Part shown: positions 1-8,985 of the stretch, piece after piece
Layout: each line of letters opens with the position of its first letter
How positions within the stretch are numbered: the stretch's first letter is position 1
NCBI RefSeq assembly: GCF_002778285.1
Contig: NZ_NESM01000003.1
Coordinates: 248,001-312,000, forward strand
Direction of reading: 5' to 3'
DNA: 64,000 nt
Source of the DNA: Limnohabitans sp. 15K
GTDB taxonomy: Bacteria > Pseudomonadota > Gammaproteobacteria > Burkholderiales > Burkholderiaceae_C
Position numbers and translations under genes: made by a program
Notes under the pieces: model-generated
Told to the model about the DNA's origin: nothing
Seen by the model: only the letters and a program-made list of their open reading frames with translations
Databases searched by the model: none

Positions 1-286
1 CCAGCGGGTGGATGATGGCTTCCAGCTGTTGTTTGGCCTGGGGGTTTTGAAACACCACATCGCGCATGGCTTGCCGGTCCATCGCGCCTTGGGCATCGAC
101 CATGTGTGGCCCAAAAGTTTGTGCAATCGCGGCCATGGCCCGTCCGCCTGGGGCGGTCAAGCTGCGCGAAATCGCATCGGCATCGATCACGGCGGCCCCT
201 TTGGCGGCCAACATGCCCGCCACAGTGCTTTTGCCACTGCCAATACCGCCTGTGAGGCCCAAGCGCCAAATGTGTGGGGTGTTCAT
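1..286 (-). CDS. coaE: Dephospho-CoA kinase, 3' part cut by window edge
   Basis: The gene starts at ATG 284-286 and runs off the left edge, so only about 95 N-terminal residues are visible. They contain the P-loop GLTGGIGSGKST near residues 10-21 and the AVIDADAIS segment typical of CoaE, which phosphorylates dephospho-CoA in the last step of coenzyme A synthesis. It lies 3 bases downstream of pilD, the usual pilBCD-coaE order of Burkholderiales, and is probably co-transcribed with it. The C-terminal part cannot be checked. Confidence 0.95.
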   Translation of the reverse strand, partial: MNTPHIWRLGLTGGIGSGKSTVAGMLAAKGAAVIDADAISRSLTAPGGRAMAAIAQTFGPHMVDAQGAMDRQAMRDVVFQNPQAKQQLEAIIHPL

Positions 287-289
287 GTT

Positions 290-1114
290 TTAAACCTGAA
301 TGAAAGGCAGGGGGCCTAAAGCCATGACCCACAGACCCGCCAAAGCCAAAAAGGGCCCAAAGGGCATCTGACCGTCTTGCGGCATGCGTTGGCGCCAGCG
401 CAAGTAAAGGCCATAGGCCACACCCGTGAGAGACGCGATCAAGACCAGCGAGAGCAAGGCGGGCCAACCCAGCCAAGCGCCTAAAGCCGCCAGCAGTTTG
501 AAGTCACCTTGGCCCATGCCTTCTTTGCCGGTGATGAGCCTGAACAGCCAATACACCGACCACAAAAACAAATAGCCCACCACAGCCCCCCAAAGCGCGG
601 TGCTCAGGCTCACTTGGCTGAGCCCCAAGCTCGCGGCCAGCAAACCGGACCACACCAAAGGCTGGGTGATGGCATCGGGTAACAGGGTGGTGTCGGCGTC
701 GATCGCCGCCAAAGCGACCAGCGCCGCGGCAAATCCGGCCCATGCCAAGGCTCTGGCGCTCAGGCCATGCTGGGCAAAAACCCATGCAAACAAGACCGCA
801 CACAAAATTTCTATGGCGGGGTAGCGCCAACCAATGGGGGTGTGGCATTGTTTGCATCGGCCTTTGAGCCACACATAGCTGAGCACGGGGATGTTTTCCG
901 TCCAGGACAGTTCGTGCTGGCAGTGCGGGCAATGCGAGTGGGGCACAGCGATGTTGTAAGGGCCTTCAGACGAGGCTTGGGCGTCTTGTGCCATCTCTGC
1001 AGCCCATTGCGCTTCCATCATGCGGGGCAGGCGGTGAATCACCACGTTCAAAAAGCTGCCAATGGCCAAGCCCAGCAAGACCACCAAGGTCCAGGAAAAG
1101 AGGTCCAGGCTCAT
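290..1114 (-). CDS. pilD: Prepilin leader peptidase / N-methyltransferase PilD
   Basis: A 274-residue inner-membrane aspartyl protease (peptidase A24) that cleaves and methylates type IV prepilins. After the first membrane helix a cytoplasmic loop carries two CxxC pairs (HCPHC and RCKQC). The catalytic aspartates sit in DADTTLLPD and in GQGDFK, the GxGDxK signature. I chose ATG 1112-1114 (MSLDLF) rather than an upstream in-frame ATG, because it places the first hydrophobic helix at the N-terminus and falls 1 base after the pilC stop. It is the third gene of a pilB-pilC-pilD operon. Confidence 0.95.
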   Translation of the reverse strand: MSLDLFSWTLVVLLGLAIGSFLNVVIHRLPRMMEAQWAAEMAQDAQASSEGPYNIAVPHSHCPHCQHELSWTENIPVLSYVWLKGRCKQCHTPIGWRYPAIEILCAVLFAWVFAQHGLSARALAWAGFAAALVALAAIDADTTLLPDAITQPLVWSGLLAASLGLSQVSLSTALWGAVVGYLFLWSVYWLFRLITGKEGMGQGDFKLLAALGAWLGWPALLSLVLIASLTGVAYGLYLRWRQRMPQDGQMPFGPFLALAGLWVMALGPLPFIQV

Positions 1115-1115
1115 C

Positions 1116-2324
1116 TCAAAAGACCTGACCCAAGCGAAAAATTGGCAAATACATGGCCACAAGAATACCGCCAATCAGACTGCCCAGCACCACGATGATC
1201 AAAGGTTCCAGCAAACTGGACAAGCCATTGACCCGGTCGTCGAGTTCGGTTTCCATCAAAGCGCCTGCCCGTGCCAGCAAATGGTCCATCGAACCGGTCT
1301 CTTCACCCGTGGCGCACAGTTGCACAATCATGGGGGCAAAGCGCCCGCTCTGGGCCATGCCCTCGCTCAGGCGGCTGCCCTGTGCCACTTGCCTTTGCAG
1401 CTGCAAAGTCAAGCGCCCATAGACCGCCTGATCGCAGGCCTGGGCCACAGGTTCCAAGGCCTCGGTCAAAGGCACACCTGCCGCCAGCAAGGCCGACAAA
1501 GTCTGTGCCCAGCGGGCCACCACAGCCGTTTCCAGTAGCGCCCCGAAGACGGGTAGCTTGAGCAACCAGCGGTCCCGCCAAAGCCGAATTCGGGCGGTGC
1601 TGGGTGTGGTTTTTTGCTGTGCAGGCAGCCACCACCCCAGCCCGGCTAAAACCAGCACCAGCGCCAGTGGGCCCGACGAGCTCAGTCCCTCGCTCAGTGC
1701 CACCACCATTTGGGTGGGCCAGGGCAACTCGGCCCCGAAGGACTTGAACACATCTTCTAACACGGGCACCACCCACACCAAAATCAGCACCAACACCGCC
1801 ATGGCCACGCCCAGCACCGCCATGGGGTACATGAGTGCCGATCGCACCCGCGAGCGCAGGGCTTCGTTCTTCTCCAAGGTGTGCGCCAAGCGTTCGATCA
1901 TGGTGTCCAAAATGCCGGCCGACTCGCCTGCTTGCACCATGCTGATGTAAAGCCCGGAGAACTGCGCTGGGTGCTTGGCCAAGGCATCGTGCAAGGCCGT
2001 CCCCGAGGCCACATCGTTGTGCACCTGTTGCATCACTTCGTTCAAGGCCAAAGAAGGCAGGCTGCGTGACAACATGTCCAGAGACTGCAGCAGCGGCACA
2101 CCAGCCCGAAGCAGGGCCGCGAGTTGCCGGGTCATGAGCGACAGTTCGTTAGGGCGCACGCGGGGCAGGCGGTCCCACCACAGCCGCTGCAGCCGCACCT
2201 GCATGACACCCTGCCTGCGCAATTGGGCCCGGGCCAGGCCAGCGCTGGGGGCCTTTAGCCGGCCCTGCTGTTTGCGGCCCTGAGCGTCTCGCCCTTGCCA
2301 AGCGAATGGAATGGGCTGGCTCAT
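1116..2324 (-). CDS. pilC: Type IV pilus inner-membrane platform protein PilC
   Basis: A 402-residue polytopic platform protein with two T2SSF/GspF repeats. Each repeat has a cytoplasmic helical bundle (for example TRQLAALLRAGVPLLQSL and WAQTLSALLAAGVPLTEAL) followed by hydrophobic segments. It anchors the assembly ATPase PilB to the inner membrane and length is normal for the family. The start at ATG 2322-2324 overlaps the pilB stop as ATGA, which implies translational coupling. A long upstream in-frame extension lies inside pilB and was discarded. Confidence 0.95.
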   Translation of the reverse strand: MSQPIPFAWQGRDAQGRKQQGRLKAPSAGLARAQLRRQGVMQVRLQRLWWDRLPRVRPNELSLMTRQLAALLRAGVPLLQSLDMLSRSLPSLALNEVMQQVHNDVASGTALHDALAKHPAQFSGLYISMVQAGESAGILDTMIERLAHTLEKNEALRSRVRSALMYPMAVLGVAMAVLVLILVWVVPVLEDVFKSFGAELPWPTQMVVALSEGLSSSGPLALVLVLAGLGWWLPAQQKTTPSTARIRLWRDRWLLKLPVFGALLETAVVARWAQTLSALLAAGVPLTEALEPVAQACDQAVYGRLTLQLQRQVAQGSRLSEGMAQSGRFAPMIVQLCATGEETGSMDHLLARAGALMETELDDRVNGLSSLLEPLIIVVLGSLIGGILVAMYLPIFRLGQVF

Positions 2325-3538
2325 GCGCCGGACCGGGTATTGGCCAACACCTCGTCCAGTGAGGTCACACCTTGCAGGACTTTGCGCAGCCCAGCCAGCC
2401 GCAGTGTGCTGACCCCTTCGCGTTGGGCCAGTTCGCCCATCGCTTGGCTGCCAGCCTCTTGCAAAATGAGGTGTTGCATGTCTGCGCTGACGGGCATGAC
2501 TTGAAAGATCCCGGTGCGTCCGGCGAAGCCTTTGTGGCAGTGCGCACAGCCGACCGGTTGGTACGCATCCACCGTTGGCCCGGTCAGCCATTGGGCAGGC
2601 CAACCCGCTTGCAAGCACACATCGGCTGGCAAACTCACGGGCACTTTGCACAGCGGGCACAAGCAGCGCACCAAGCGTTGCGCTGTGATCAGGGTCACGC
2701 TGGCCGCGATGTTGTAGGCGGCTGTGCCCATGTTGCGCAAACGCACCAAGGTGCTGGGGGCGTCGTTGGTGTGCAAGGTCGACAGCACCAAATGGCCCGT
2801 TTGTGACGCCTGAATGGCGATGTTGGCCGTCTCCAAGTCGCGCACTTCGCCCACCATCAAAATATCAGGGTCTTGCCTCAAAAAAGCCCGCAAGGCGATG
2901 GCAAATGTCAGCCCCGGCTTGTCCTGCACATTCACCTGGTTGATGCCTTGGAGCTGGATTTCACAGGGGTCTTCCACCGTGGCAATGTTGACTTCGGCGG
3001 TGTTGAGCCGGTTCAAACAAGCGTAAAGCGATTGTGTTTTGCCAGAGCCTGTCGGCCCGGTCACCAGCACCATGCCGTGGGGTCGGTGAATCGCCTCCAC
3101 CAGGCGGGCCAGGTCTTCTGGCTCATACCCCAGTTGCGTCAAATCGAGCTGGGCTTGAGCGGTATCGAGCACCCGGATCACCAACTTTTCGCCGAACAAG
3201 GTCGGCAAGGTGCTCACCCTCAAATCGAGCGCGCGTTCGCTGGCCAACACCAGTTTCATGCGACCGTCTTGCGGCAAGCGCTTTTCGGCAATGTCCAACC
3301 GTGACAACACTTTGATGCGCGAGGCAAGGCGGTCTTTCAAAGCCGCTGGCGGCGTGGCCACTTCACGCAGCTCACCATCGATGCGCATGCGCACGCGGTA
3401 ATGGTGTTCATAAGGCTCAAAGTGCAGGTCAGACGCTTTGAGTGCGACCGCTTGCTCCAGCAGTTGCTGAACCCACTGCACGACCGGCGCATCGTCCACG
3501 GCAGCCATCGGGGATCGGTTGTTGAGCTTGTCCAGCAT
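2321..3538 (-). CDS. pilB: Short PilB-type pilus assembly ATPase lacking the N-terminal MshEN domain
   Basis: A GspE/PilB secretion ATPase of 405 residues. Visible features are Walker A GPTGSGKT at residues 161-168, the Asp-box ATVEDPCE, Walker B-type DPDILMVGEVRD, a His-box LSTLHTND and a tetracysteine zinc motif (RCLCPLC...CAHC). It powers pilus extension. Typical PilB proteins are about 570 residues; here the protein starts just before the ASDLHFEPYE segment, so the MshEN region is missing. The start seems real: ATG 3536-3538 is preceded at good spacing by AAGGTGA, and no MshEN-like frame is visible upstream. Confidence 0.9.
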   Translation of the reverse strand: MLDKLNNRSPMAAVDDAPVVQWVQQLLEQAVALKASDLHFEPYEHHYRVRMRIDGELREVATPPAALKDRLASRIKVLSRLDIAEKRLPQDGRMKLVLASERALDLRVSTLPTLFGEKLVIRVLDTAQAQLDLTQLGYEPEDLARLVEAIHRPHGMVLVTGPTGSGKTQSLYACLNRLNTAEVNIATVEDPCEIQLQGINQVNVQDKPGLTFAIALRAFLRQDPDILMVGEVRDLETANIAIQASQTGHLVLSTLHTNDAPSTLVRLRNMGTAAYNIAASVTLITAQRLVRCLCPLCKVPVSLPADVCLQAGWPAQWLTGPTVDAYQPVGCAHCHKGFAGRTGIFQVMPVSADMQHLILQEAGSQAMGELAQREGVSTLRLAGLRKVLQGVTSLDEVLANTRSGA

Positions 3539-3712
3539 CGCATCACCTTGAGCTATTTTGTTTTCATCAAGGTGGTCATCATGGTCTGAGTTCTTGTTTT
3601 TGTAAATCGCCGGATGAATGGGTGCGCTGGATCACCGCGAACAGCCCACTAAGATTGATAATCTGATGAAAATTCTTACCAGTTTTTTCGGTTTTCTAGA
3701 TTGAGACCCCGC

Positions 3713-4663
3713 ATGAAATTCATTGGCTTCATTGCACTGTTGTTTTGCCTACCGGTCTGGGCGGATCACTACAGCCCCATCACGGTTTGGCAAACCGTGC
3801 CCTTCATCAAAGGGCAAGACCTTTGCCAGTTCCAAGAAGCCTACGGCAGCACCGCACAAGAGAGCCAGAAAAAGTTAAGCCAACAACTGGTGACCTTGCT
3901 CAATGCGGGGGCTGACCCGGCCCAGTTGATCGACTTGATCAACGCGCTGGACCGCTACACCCAACAAAATCGTGAGCGCGCCAGTGCCGGTAAAGGCATG
4001 GACACGCTGCTGGAGGGCAGCCTCAAAGCCTCTTTGGACGCGCAGTACACCCAGCGGCAGCCACGCAACCGCAACATCACCTTCTTCAATCCGGCACCGA
4101 TTTTTGCTTTGGCCCGTGACTTGCGTGAAGAAAAACGCCAGGGTTATTTGGATGCCAGCATGTTGGGCCAACTCAATGCCATGGCCTGGGGCACCTATTC
4201 TTATGCACCCTCGTGCAAAGGCGATTTGGTGGTGACCTTGCACATCCAGGTCACCTCCGGCAGAACCTACAACTACCAAGCGATTGGCCGGCCAGAGCAG
4301 GTCATGCGGGCCATCAGCAGCCAGTTGTTCGCCGAATTCCAGCACACCCAGTTCCCCTCCAAAGTTCAGATGGGCAGCCGGACATTGGAGTTGGTGGGTG
4401 CGCCCGGTGTGCCCATCAGCCACACCCGAAGTGCGGAAGCCGCAGAGCGGACCTGCAAAGGCATTCAGGCGCGCTTGCCCACAGCAGAAGAATACGAGTT
4501 CATGGCCAATTTGGGGGATTGGAACCAAGGCATTCGCACCGTCGGTCGTACTTGGGCCTTGGCCAACAAAATGGTGTTGGCCCCCGATTTGCCCAACCCT
4601 TCACCGATCCGCACGGAAAGCGAAGTGCGTGCACACGAGCTCTATTACTACTGCGTGCGGTGA
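3713..4663 (+). CDS. Exported protein of unknown function
   Basis: I do not recognise the family. The 316-residue product begins with a clear signal peptide (hydrophobic FIGFIALLFCLPVWA, cleavage probably before DHYSP), so it should act in the periplasm or outside. The middle is helical and hydrophilic. The C-terminal 80 residues contain ERTCKGIQARLPTAEEYEF, reminiscent of the RLPT-E-E-[WY] segment of formylglycine-generating-enzyme or lectin-like folds, but too short to assign. ATG 3713 is preferred over an upstream TTG at 3701. It stands alone between pilB and fbpC. Confidence 0.7.
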   Translation: MKFIGFIALLFCLPVWADHYSPITVWQTVPFIKGQDLCQFQEAYGSTAQESQKKLSQQLVTLLNAGADPAQLIDLINALDRYTQQNRERASAGKGMDTLLEGSLKASLDAQYTQRQPRNRNITFFNPAPIFALARDLREEKRQGYLDASMLGQLNAMAWGTYSYAPSCKGDLVVTLHIQVTSGRTYNYQAIGRPEQVMRAISSQLFAEFQHTQFPSKVQMGSRTLELVGAPGVPISHTRSAEAAERTCKGIQARLPTAEEYEFMANLGDWNQGIRTVGRTWALANKMVLAPDLPNPSPIRTESEVRAHELYYYCVR

Positions 4664-4719
4664 TGGCTCAAACGGGGCTGCTGGCCTGATGACTGGGGCC
4701 GAAGCCGTCAGCGTGGCAT

Positions 4720-5880
4720 TCAGGTGAATTTGACGGGTTGGTACTGAGGCTCGGTGTGCTCGCAAGCCTCGGCCTTGGCGCAAGGCATCTGGCACAGGTC
4801 CCGGTCGGTGACCGGACAGGCGCGGTTGAAGGTGACCACATGGTCCACTTCGGCGCGAATGCCAATCCATTCGCCCAGCTTGTGGTCATGGTGACTGGGC
4901 ACATGGGCCATGAGCTGCTCGCCCGTGGCCAAGCGCAGGGTGTACAAAAACTCGGAGCCGCGAAAAGTTTTGCGAACAATTTGCGCTTTCACGGGGGCAT
5001 CGTCGTCGTGCACGATGTCGTCCGCCCGCAGCAGCACATCACATTGGCCGCCTTCAAAAGCGCAGGGCAGGGGGCATTCACCCACATCGCGCAGCTCGCC
5101 CACGGGGGTGCTGACCAAAATATGCCCGTCCACTTCTCGCAGCGTGGCGGGCGTGAAAACGCCGTGCCCAATGAAGTCGGCCACAAAGCGGGTGGCCGGT
5201 CGGTGGTACAGGCTGTAGGCATCGTCCCATTGGTGCAGCTGGCCTTGGTTCATCACACCGATCACGTCGCCAATGGCAAATGCTTCCAATTGGTCGTGGG
5301 TGACGAGCAAGGCCGTGGCTTTGGCCGCCTTCAAGATGTTGCGCACTTCGTGGGCCAGGCGTTCGCGCAGGTCCACATCCAGGTTGGAAAACGGCTCGTC
5401 CAGCAGCAGCAAATCGGGCCTTGGGGCCAACGCTCGGGCCAGGGCCACCCGTTGTTGTTGGCCACCCGACAGTTCATGGGGGAAGCGTTTGTCAGAACCT
5501 TCCAGTCCGACCAAAGTCAGCACCTCGGCCACACGCTGTTGGCGTTCGGCTTTGGACAGTTGCGCCAGACCAAAACCGACGTTGCTGCCCACGTCCATGT
5601 GGGGAAACAGCGCGTAATCCTGGAACACCATGCCGATGCGGCGGCGCTCAGCCGGTTCGGTGTGGGCGTTGTCACTGACGACCCTGTCAGACAGCAAGAT
5701 TTGCCCGCCCGACACTGGCTCCAGACCCGCGACTGCCCTGAGCAAAGTGGTCTTGCCGCAACCCGAAGGCCCAATCAAGACCCCAATGTCGCCAGCCTTT
5801 AGGCTCAGGCTGACGCCCTGCACCGCAGGCACGGTGCTCCCGGGGTATTGGATGTCCAGTTGACGCAGTTCTAGAAACAT
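4720..5880 (-). CDS. fbpC: Ferric-iron-type ABC transporter ATP-binding protein (FbpC/AfuC-like) with Cys-rich tail
   Basis: An ABC ATPase of 386 residues with Walker A GPSGCGKTT, Q-loop VFQDYALFPH, signature LSGGQQQRVALARAL, Walker B LLLLDEPFSNLD and switch His VTHDQ. The residues after about 240 form a TOBE-like regulatory domain. The family energises uptake of ferric iron, or less often other anions, across the inner membrane. The last 35 residues carry four cysteines (355, 363, 367, 373), an unusual possible metal-binding tail. It is divergent from the permease gene at 5928; no binding-protein gene is adjacent. Confidence 0.85.
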   Translation of the reverse strand: MFLELRQLDIQYPGSTVPAVQGVSLSLKAGDIGVLIGPSGCGKTTLLRAVAGLEPVSGGQILLSDRVVSDNAHTEPAERRRIGMVFQDYALFPHMDVGSNVGFGLAQLSKAERQQRVAEVLTLVGLEGSDKRFPHELSGGQQQRVALARALAPRPDLLLLDEPFSNLDVDLRERLAHEVRNILKAAKATALLVTHDQLEAFAIGDVIGVMNQGQLHQWDDAYSLYHRPATRFVADFIGHGVFTPATLREVDGHILVSTPVGELRDVGECPLPCAFEGGQCDVLLRADDIVHDDDAPVKAQIVRKTFRGSEFLYTLRLATGEQLMAHVPSHHDHKLGEWIGIRAEVDHVVTFNRACPVTDRDLCQMPCAKAEACEHTEPQYQPVKFT

Positions 5881-5886
5881 GCTCTG

Positions 5887-5920
5887 GATTGTAGGCAGGT
5901 TGGCCTGCGCTCCTACAATC
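5887..5920. repeat. REP-like GTAG-headed palindrome between fbpC and fbpB, also holding possible divergent -10 boxes
   Basis: Nine-base arms GATTGTAGG (5887-5895) and CCTACAATC (5912-5920) are perfectly inverted. Inside, GCAGG-TTGG-CCTGC (5895-5908) is a hairpin. Read on the minus strand it begins TTGTAGGAGCG, the same 11 bases that head the palindrome at 54844, so it fits a REP element with a GTAG head. The arms also place TACAAT at -10-like distance from both the fbpB (5928) and fbpC (5880) starts. If these act as promoters, both messages would be nearly leaderless. Confidence 0.6.
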
Positions 5921-5927
5921 GAAGACT

Positions 5928-7562
5928 ATGTTGACCACCTTGACCCGCCGTTTATCGGGTCTCCCCTCCTTGTTTTTGGCCCTGCTGGCGCTGGCTTTGG
6001 CCATGCCGGTCTTGGCCGTATTGGGTTCGTGGCTGCAATGGGGTGGCGAAAGCGCCAATCTGTTGTTGGAGATGGCCCGCACTGTGTTGCCCGATTACGC
6101 GCTCACCACACTGGGTCTTTGCCTGATGGTGGCGGTGGGTGTGACCCTGTTGGGCTTGGCCACGGCGGCGCTGGTGACGCTGTTTGATTTTCCGGGGCGC
6201 GGCGTTTTGGAGTGGTTGCTGCTCTTGCCTTTGGCGATGCCGGCTTATGTGGTGGCCTATGCCTACACCGATTTTTTGCAGTTCAGCGGGCCGCTCCAGG
6301 TGGCTTTGCGCGAGGCGTTGGGATTGCAAGGGCGATTGTGGCCCGATGTGCGCAGCGTCTGGGGGGCGGCGCTGGTGTTCACGCTCTCGCTTTACCCGTA
6401 TGTGTATTTGTTGGCCCGCACCGCCTTGGTCGAGCGGGCTTCTGGCCTGATGGAAGCAGCCCGCCTGCTGGGTGCCCCTTTGTCCCGCCGCATTCGCGAG
6501 ATCGCCTTGCCGCTCGCCCGCCCCGCTGTGGCTGCGGGTGTGGCACTCGCGCTCATGGAAACTTTGGCCGACTTTGGCGTGTCCAGTTACTTTGGCATCC
6601 AGACCTTTACAGCGGGCATTTACAAAGCTTGGTTGTCCATGGACAACCGCATCGCCGCGGCCCAGCTGGCCACGGTGCTGTTGGCGGTGGTGGTGGTTTT
6701 GTTGCGGCTGGAGCAGCGTGCCCAAAAGCGCATGCGCTTTAACCAAGGTCGCGGCTCGCGTCAGGGCTCTGCAGAGTCACAGCCCCTGCAGCTTCAAGGC
6801 CTGCACCGTTGGCTGGCTTGGGGCGTGTGCGGTTTACCGGTGCTGCTGGGTTTTGTGCTGCCGGTGCTCATCATGTTGCGGGCTTTTGTGGGCGAAACCA
6901 GCGAAATGCCTTGGGAGCGCTTTGGCCAGTGGGCTTGGACCAGCTTGCGCTTGGGCGCGGTAACGGCCGTGCTGGCTGTGGGTGTGGCGATGGCACTGTC
7001 TTTCACCGTGCGCACCCGGGCCAACCGCATCAGCCTATGGGCCATTCAGCTGGTGGGGCTGGGTTACGCCATTCCCGGCGCCGTGGTGGTGGTGGGTTTG
7101 CTTTTGCCCTTGGGCTGGATTCAGCAAACCTGGCCAGCATCGTCAGCCGGCGCATGGATCACCGCCACGTCTTTGGGCTTGGTTTGGGCCTATCTGGTGC
7201 GTTTTTGCGCAGTGGCCTTGCAGTCGGTACAAAGCGGCTATGCCCGCATTCCGGCCAGTTTGGACGATTCGGCCCGCATGTTGGGCGTGACGGGCTGGGG
7301 CCTGATGCGCAGGGTGCATGCCCCGCTGCTGCAGCGCACCACTTGGGCGGCCATGCTGCTGGTGTTTGTGGACGTGATGAAGGAGCTGCCTGCCACCATG
7401 GTGCTGCGCCCTTTCAACAGCGACACCTTGGCCGTGGTGGCCTACCAATTGGCGCGCGACGAACGCTTGGGCGAAGCGGCTTTGCCATCGCTGGCGCTGG
7501 TGTTGGTGGGTTTGATCCCGGTGATCTTGCTCAGCCGTACTTTGCGCCCGTCCGCCCACTGA
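5928..7562 (+). CDS. fbpB: Ferric-iron-type ABC transporter permease (FbpB-like)
   Basis: A 544-residue inner-membrane permease made of two fused BinT-type permease halves, the architecture of Fbp/Afu/Sfu iron permeases. The first half has the EAA loop EAARLLGAPLSRRIREIALPLARPA (split here only by description) and the second the equivalent DDSARMLGVTGWGLMRRVHAPLL. About twelve hydrophobic segments are visible. It is divergent from the matching ATPase across 47 bases. A periplasmic receptor is not encoded nearby, so substrate assignment to ferric iron rests on family resemblance. Confidence 0.85.
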   Translation: MLTTLTRRLSGLPSLFLALLALALAMPVLAVLGSWLQWGGESANLLLEMARTVLPDYALTTLGLCLMVAVGVTLLGLATAALVTLFDFPGRGVLEWLLLLPLAMPAYVVAYAYTDFLQFSGPLQVALREALGLQGRLWPDVRSVWGAALVFTLSLYPYVYLLARTALVERASGLMEAARLLGAPLSRRIREIALPLARPAVAAGVALALMETLADFGVSSYFGIQTFTAGIYKAWLSMDNRIAAAQLATVLLAVVVVLLRLEQRAQKRMRFNQGRGSRQGSAESQPLQLQGLHRWLAWGVCGLPVLLGFVLPVLIMLRAFVGETSEMPWERFGQWAWTSLRLGAVTAVLAVGVAMALSFTVRTRANRISLWAIQLVGLGYAIPGAVVVVGLLLPLGWIQQTWPASSAGAWITATSLGLVWAYLVRFCAVALQSVQSGYARIPASLDDSARMLGVTGWGLMRRVHAPLLQRTTWAAMLLVFVDVMKELPATMVLRPFNSDTLAVVAYQLARDERLGEAALPSLALVLVGLIPVILLSRTLRPSAH

Positions 7563-7591
7563 CAAACTTCAGGCGGGGTGGGCCCGGTCCA

Positions 7592-8536
7592 TCAGGGTTT
7601 TGAACGGCCTGGATTCATCAGCGATTTTTCTTCCAAGATTTGCCGCACGATGGCTCGGGCATGGTCTTCGGTGATGCTGAATTCACGGCGCAAATGTTCA
7701 ATGGTGCGCTGTTCTTTGGCGTCCACTTGACCGTCTTTGAGCAGTTCTTCCACTTCAGTGATGAACTCCAACTCATGCGTACGCACCCGGGTGGCAAAGG
7801 CCGAAGCCACAATGCCGGTCAACAAGGCCACTGTGAAAACCCCCGACAAGGCCGTGAACGCGCCGATCACTTTGCCCCAAGGGGAGACGGGCGTCACATC
7901 GCCATAGCCCACCGTGGTGATGGTGACGATGGACCACCACATGGCATCGGGAATGGTGCCCAGTTTGTCGGGCTGCAAGGCGTGTTCGGCAAAATACATC
8001 AAGCATGATGTGATGAGGATGGACAAGGCCAGCAGGTAAAGCGCCGAGATGAAAGCGTCTCTTTCGGCGTAAATAGAGGCCAACAGGTCTTCCAGGGCCG
8101 TGGAGTAATGCGACAACTTCAGGATGCGCATGATCCGGACGACACGCAAAAAACGCAGGTCCAGACCCGGCAAAAAGGCCTGCAAAAAGAAAGGCAAGAT
8201 GGCCAGCAAATCCACCAAGCCGTGAAAACTGAGTACATAAGCCCAGCGGCGGCGGATTTCTGTGGTGTGTGTCTGCAGGTTTCGATCCGCTGCAGTCCAA
8301 ACACGCAGCAGGTATTCCATGCTGAAAAATGCCACTGAAAAAGTATCAAAAAACACCAAGTAGGAACCGTATCGCGATTCGATCGACGGCACAGACTCCA
8401 AGATCACCGCCAACACATTGCCCAGCACCATCAGGGTCAACAGCCAAGAAAACAACCAAGCCAGTTTTTTGTCTTTGTGGCTCTGAAGCTCCAAGATGAG
8501 GAACAGCCGCTGCCTGAAAGTATGGGTGGATTGCAT
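7592..8536 (-). CDS. Voltage-gated-type potassium channel
   Basis: A 314-residue channel subunit with six transmembrane segments. S4 is unmistakable, with Arg/Lys at every third position (R128, R131, R134, R137, K140). The selectivity filter TVGYGD is at residues 208-213, between S5 and S6. A hydrophilic C-terminal tail of about 60 residues (ELEFITEVEELL...) follows. The protein should form a tetramer in the inner membrane that conducts K+. I chose ATG 8534-8536 rather than the GTG just upstream. It is a single-gene unit convergent with fbpB. Confidence 0.9.
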   Translation of the reverse strand: MQSTHTFRQRLFLILELQSHKDKKLAWLFSWLLTLMVLGNVLAVILESVPSIESRYGSYLVFFDTFSVAFFSMEYLLRVWTAADRNLQTHTTEIRRRWAYVLSFHGLVDLLAILPFFLQAFLPGLDLRFLRVVRIMRILKLSHYSTALEDLLASIYAERDAFISALYLLALSILITSCLMYFAEHALQPDKLGTIPDAMWWSIVTITTVGYGDVTPVSPWGKVIGAFTALSGVFTVALLTGIVASAFATRVRTHELEFITEVEELLKDGQVDAKEQRTIEHLRREFSITEDHARAIVRQILEEKSLMNPGRSKP

Positions 8537-8578
8537 CACGGCATCTTAGGCGGTGTTCTTAGCTTTGTTTGTGAATAA

Positions 8579-8599
8579 ACAAACAACTATTCGTTGGTT
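8579..8599. promoter_or_regulatory. Candidate regulator site upstream of fccA
   Basis: The imperfect inverted repeat AAACAAC (8581-8587) / GTTGGTT (8593-8599) lies 63 bases before the fccA start. The string ACAAACAACTATT resembles, apart from one inserted A, the sequence ACAAACAAACTATT on the minus strand of the bigR operator at 12344-12374. It could therefore be a site for the same sulfide-responsive repressor. This is inference from a short resemblance only. Confidence 0.4.
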
Positions 8600-8661
8600 A
8601 AATAGAGGGTAAAAATCGGCACAATCTGTCCCCAACACCACCTATCCCGTTTGGAGCCCTT

Positions 8662-8973
8662 ATGAACTTTCAATTATGGTTATTGACCGGCGCGTTGATT
8701 TCAACGGCAGGTTTGGCGCAGGCACAGTCTTCGGAGGCTTTGCAAGCGCGCAGTTGGGCGGCTTCTTGCGCTGCTTGCCATGGCACGAACGGCCAAGCGC
8801 AGCCCGGCATGATCAGCTTGGCGGGCCTGCCCCAAGAGGTCACCGTCCAAAAAATGCAGGACTTCAAAGCAGGGCGCATGCCCGCGGCGACCATCATGCA
8901 CCAGTTGGCCAAGGGCTACTCGGATCAGCAGATTGTTGCCATTGCCGCTTACTTTGCTGCACAAAAGAAATAA
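8662..8973 (+). CDS. fccA: Sulfide dehydrogenase cytochrome c subunit (FccA-like)
   Basis: A 103-residue periplasmic monohaem cytochrome c. A signal peptide (GALISTAGLAQAQ) is followed by the haem motif CAACH and a later Met-containing helix (GRMPAATIMHQLAKGYSD). It lies 12 bases before the flavoprotein gene, the arrangement of flavocytochrome c sulfide dehydrogenase, where it takes electrons from FAD and passes them to the respiratory chain. Many FccA proteins are dihaem; only one CxxCH is present here, so it corresponds to the short single-haem form. Confidence 0.85.
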   Translation: MNFQLWLLTGALISTAGLAQAQSSEALQARSWAASCAACHGTNGQAQPGMISLAGLPQEVTVQKMQDFKAGRMPAATIMHQLAKGYSDQQIVAIAAYFAAQKK

Positions 8974-8985
8974 GGAAACAAGGTC

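Noticed and set aside
4738..5802. Long plus-strand open frame of 354 codons opposite the fbpC gene
   Set aside because: It is a mirror of a well-supported ABC ATPase gene; composition is His/Gly/Val-rich without any family motif.
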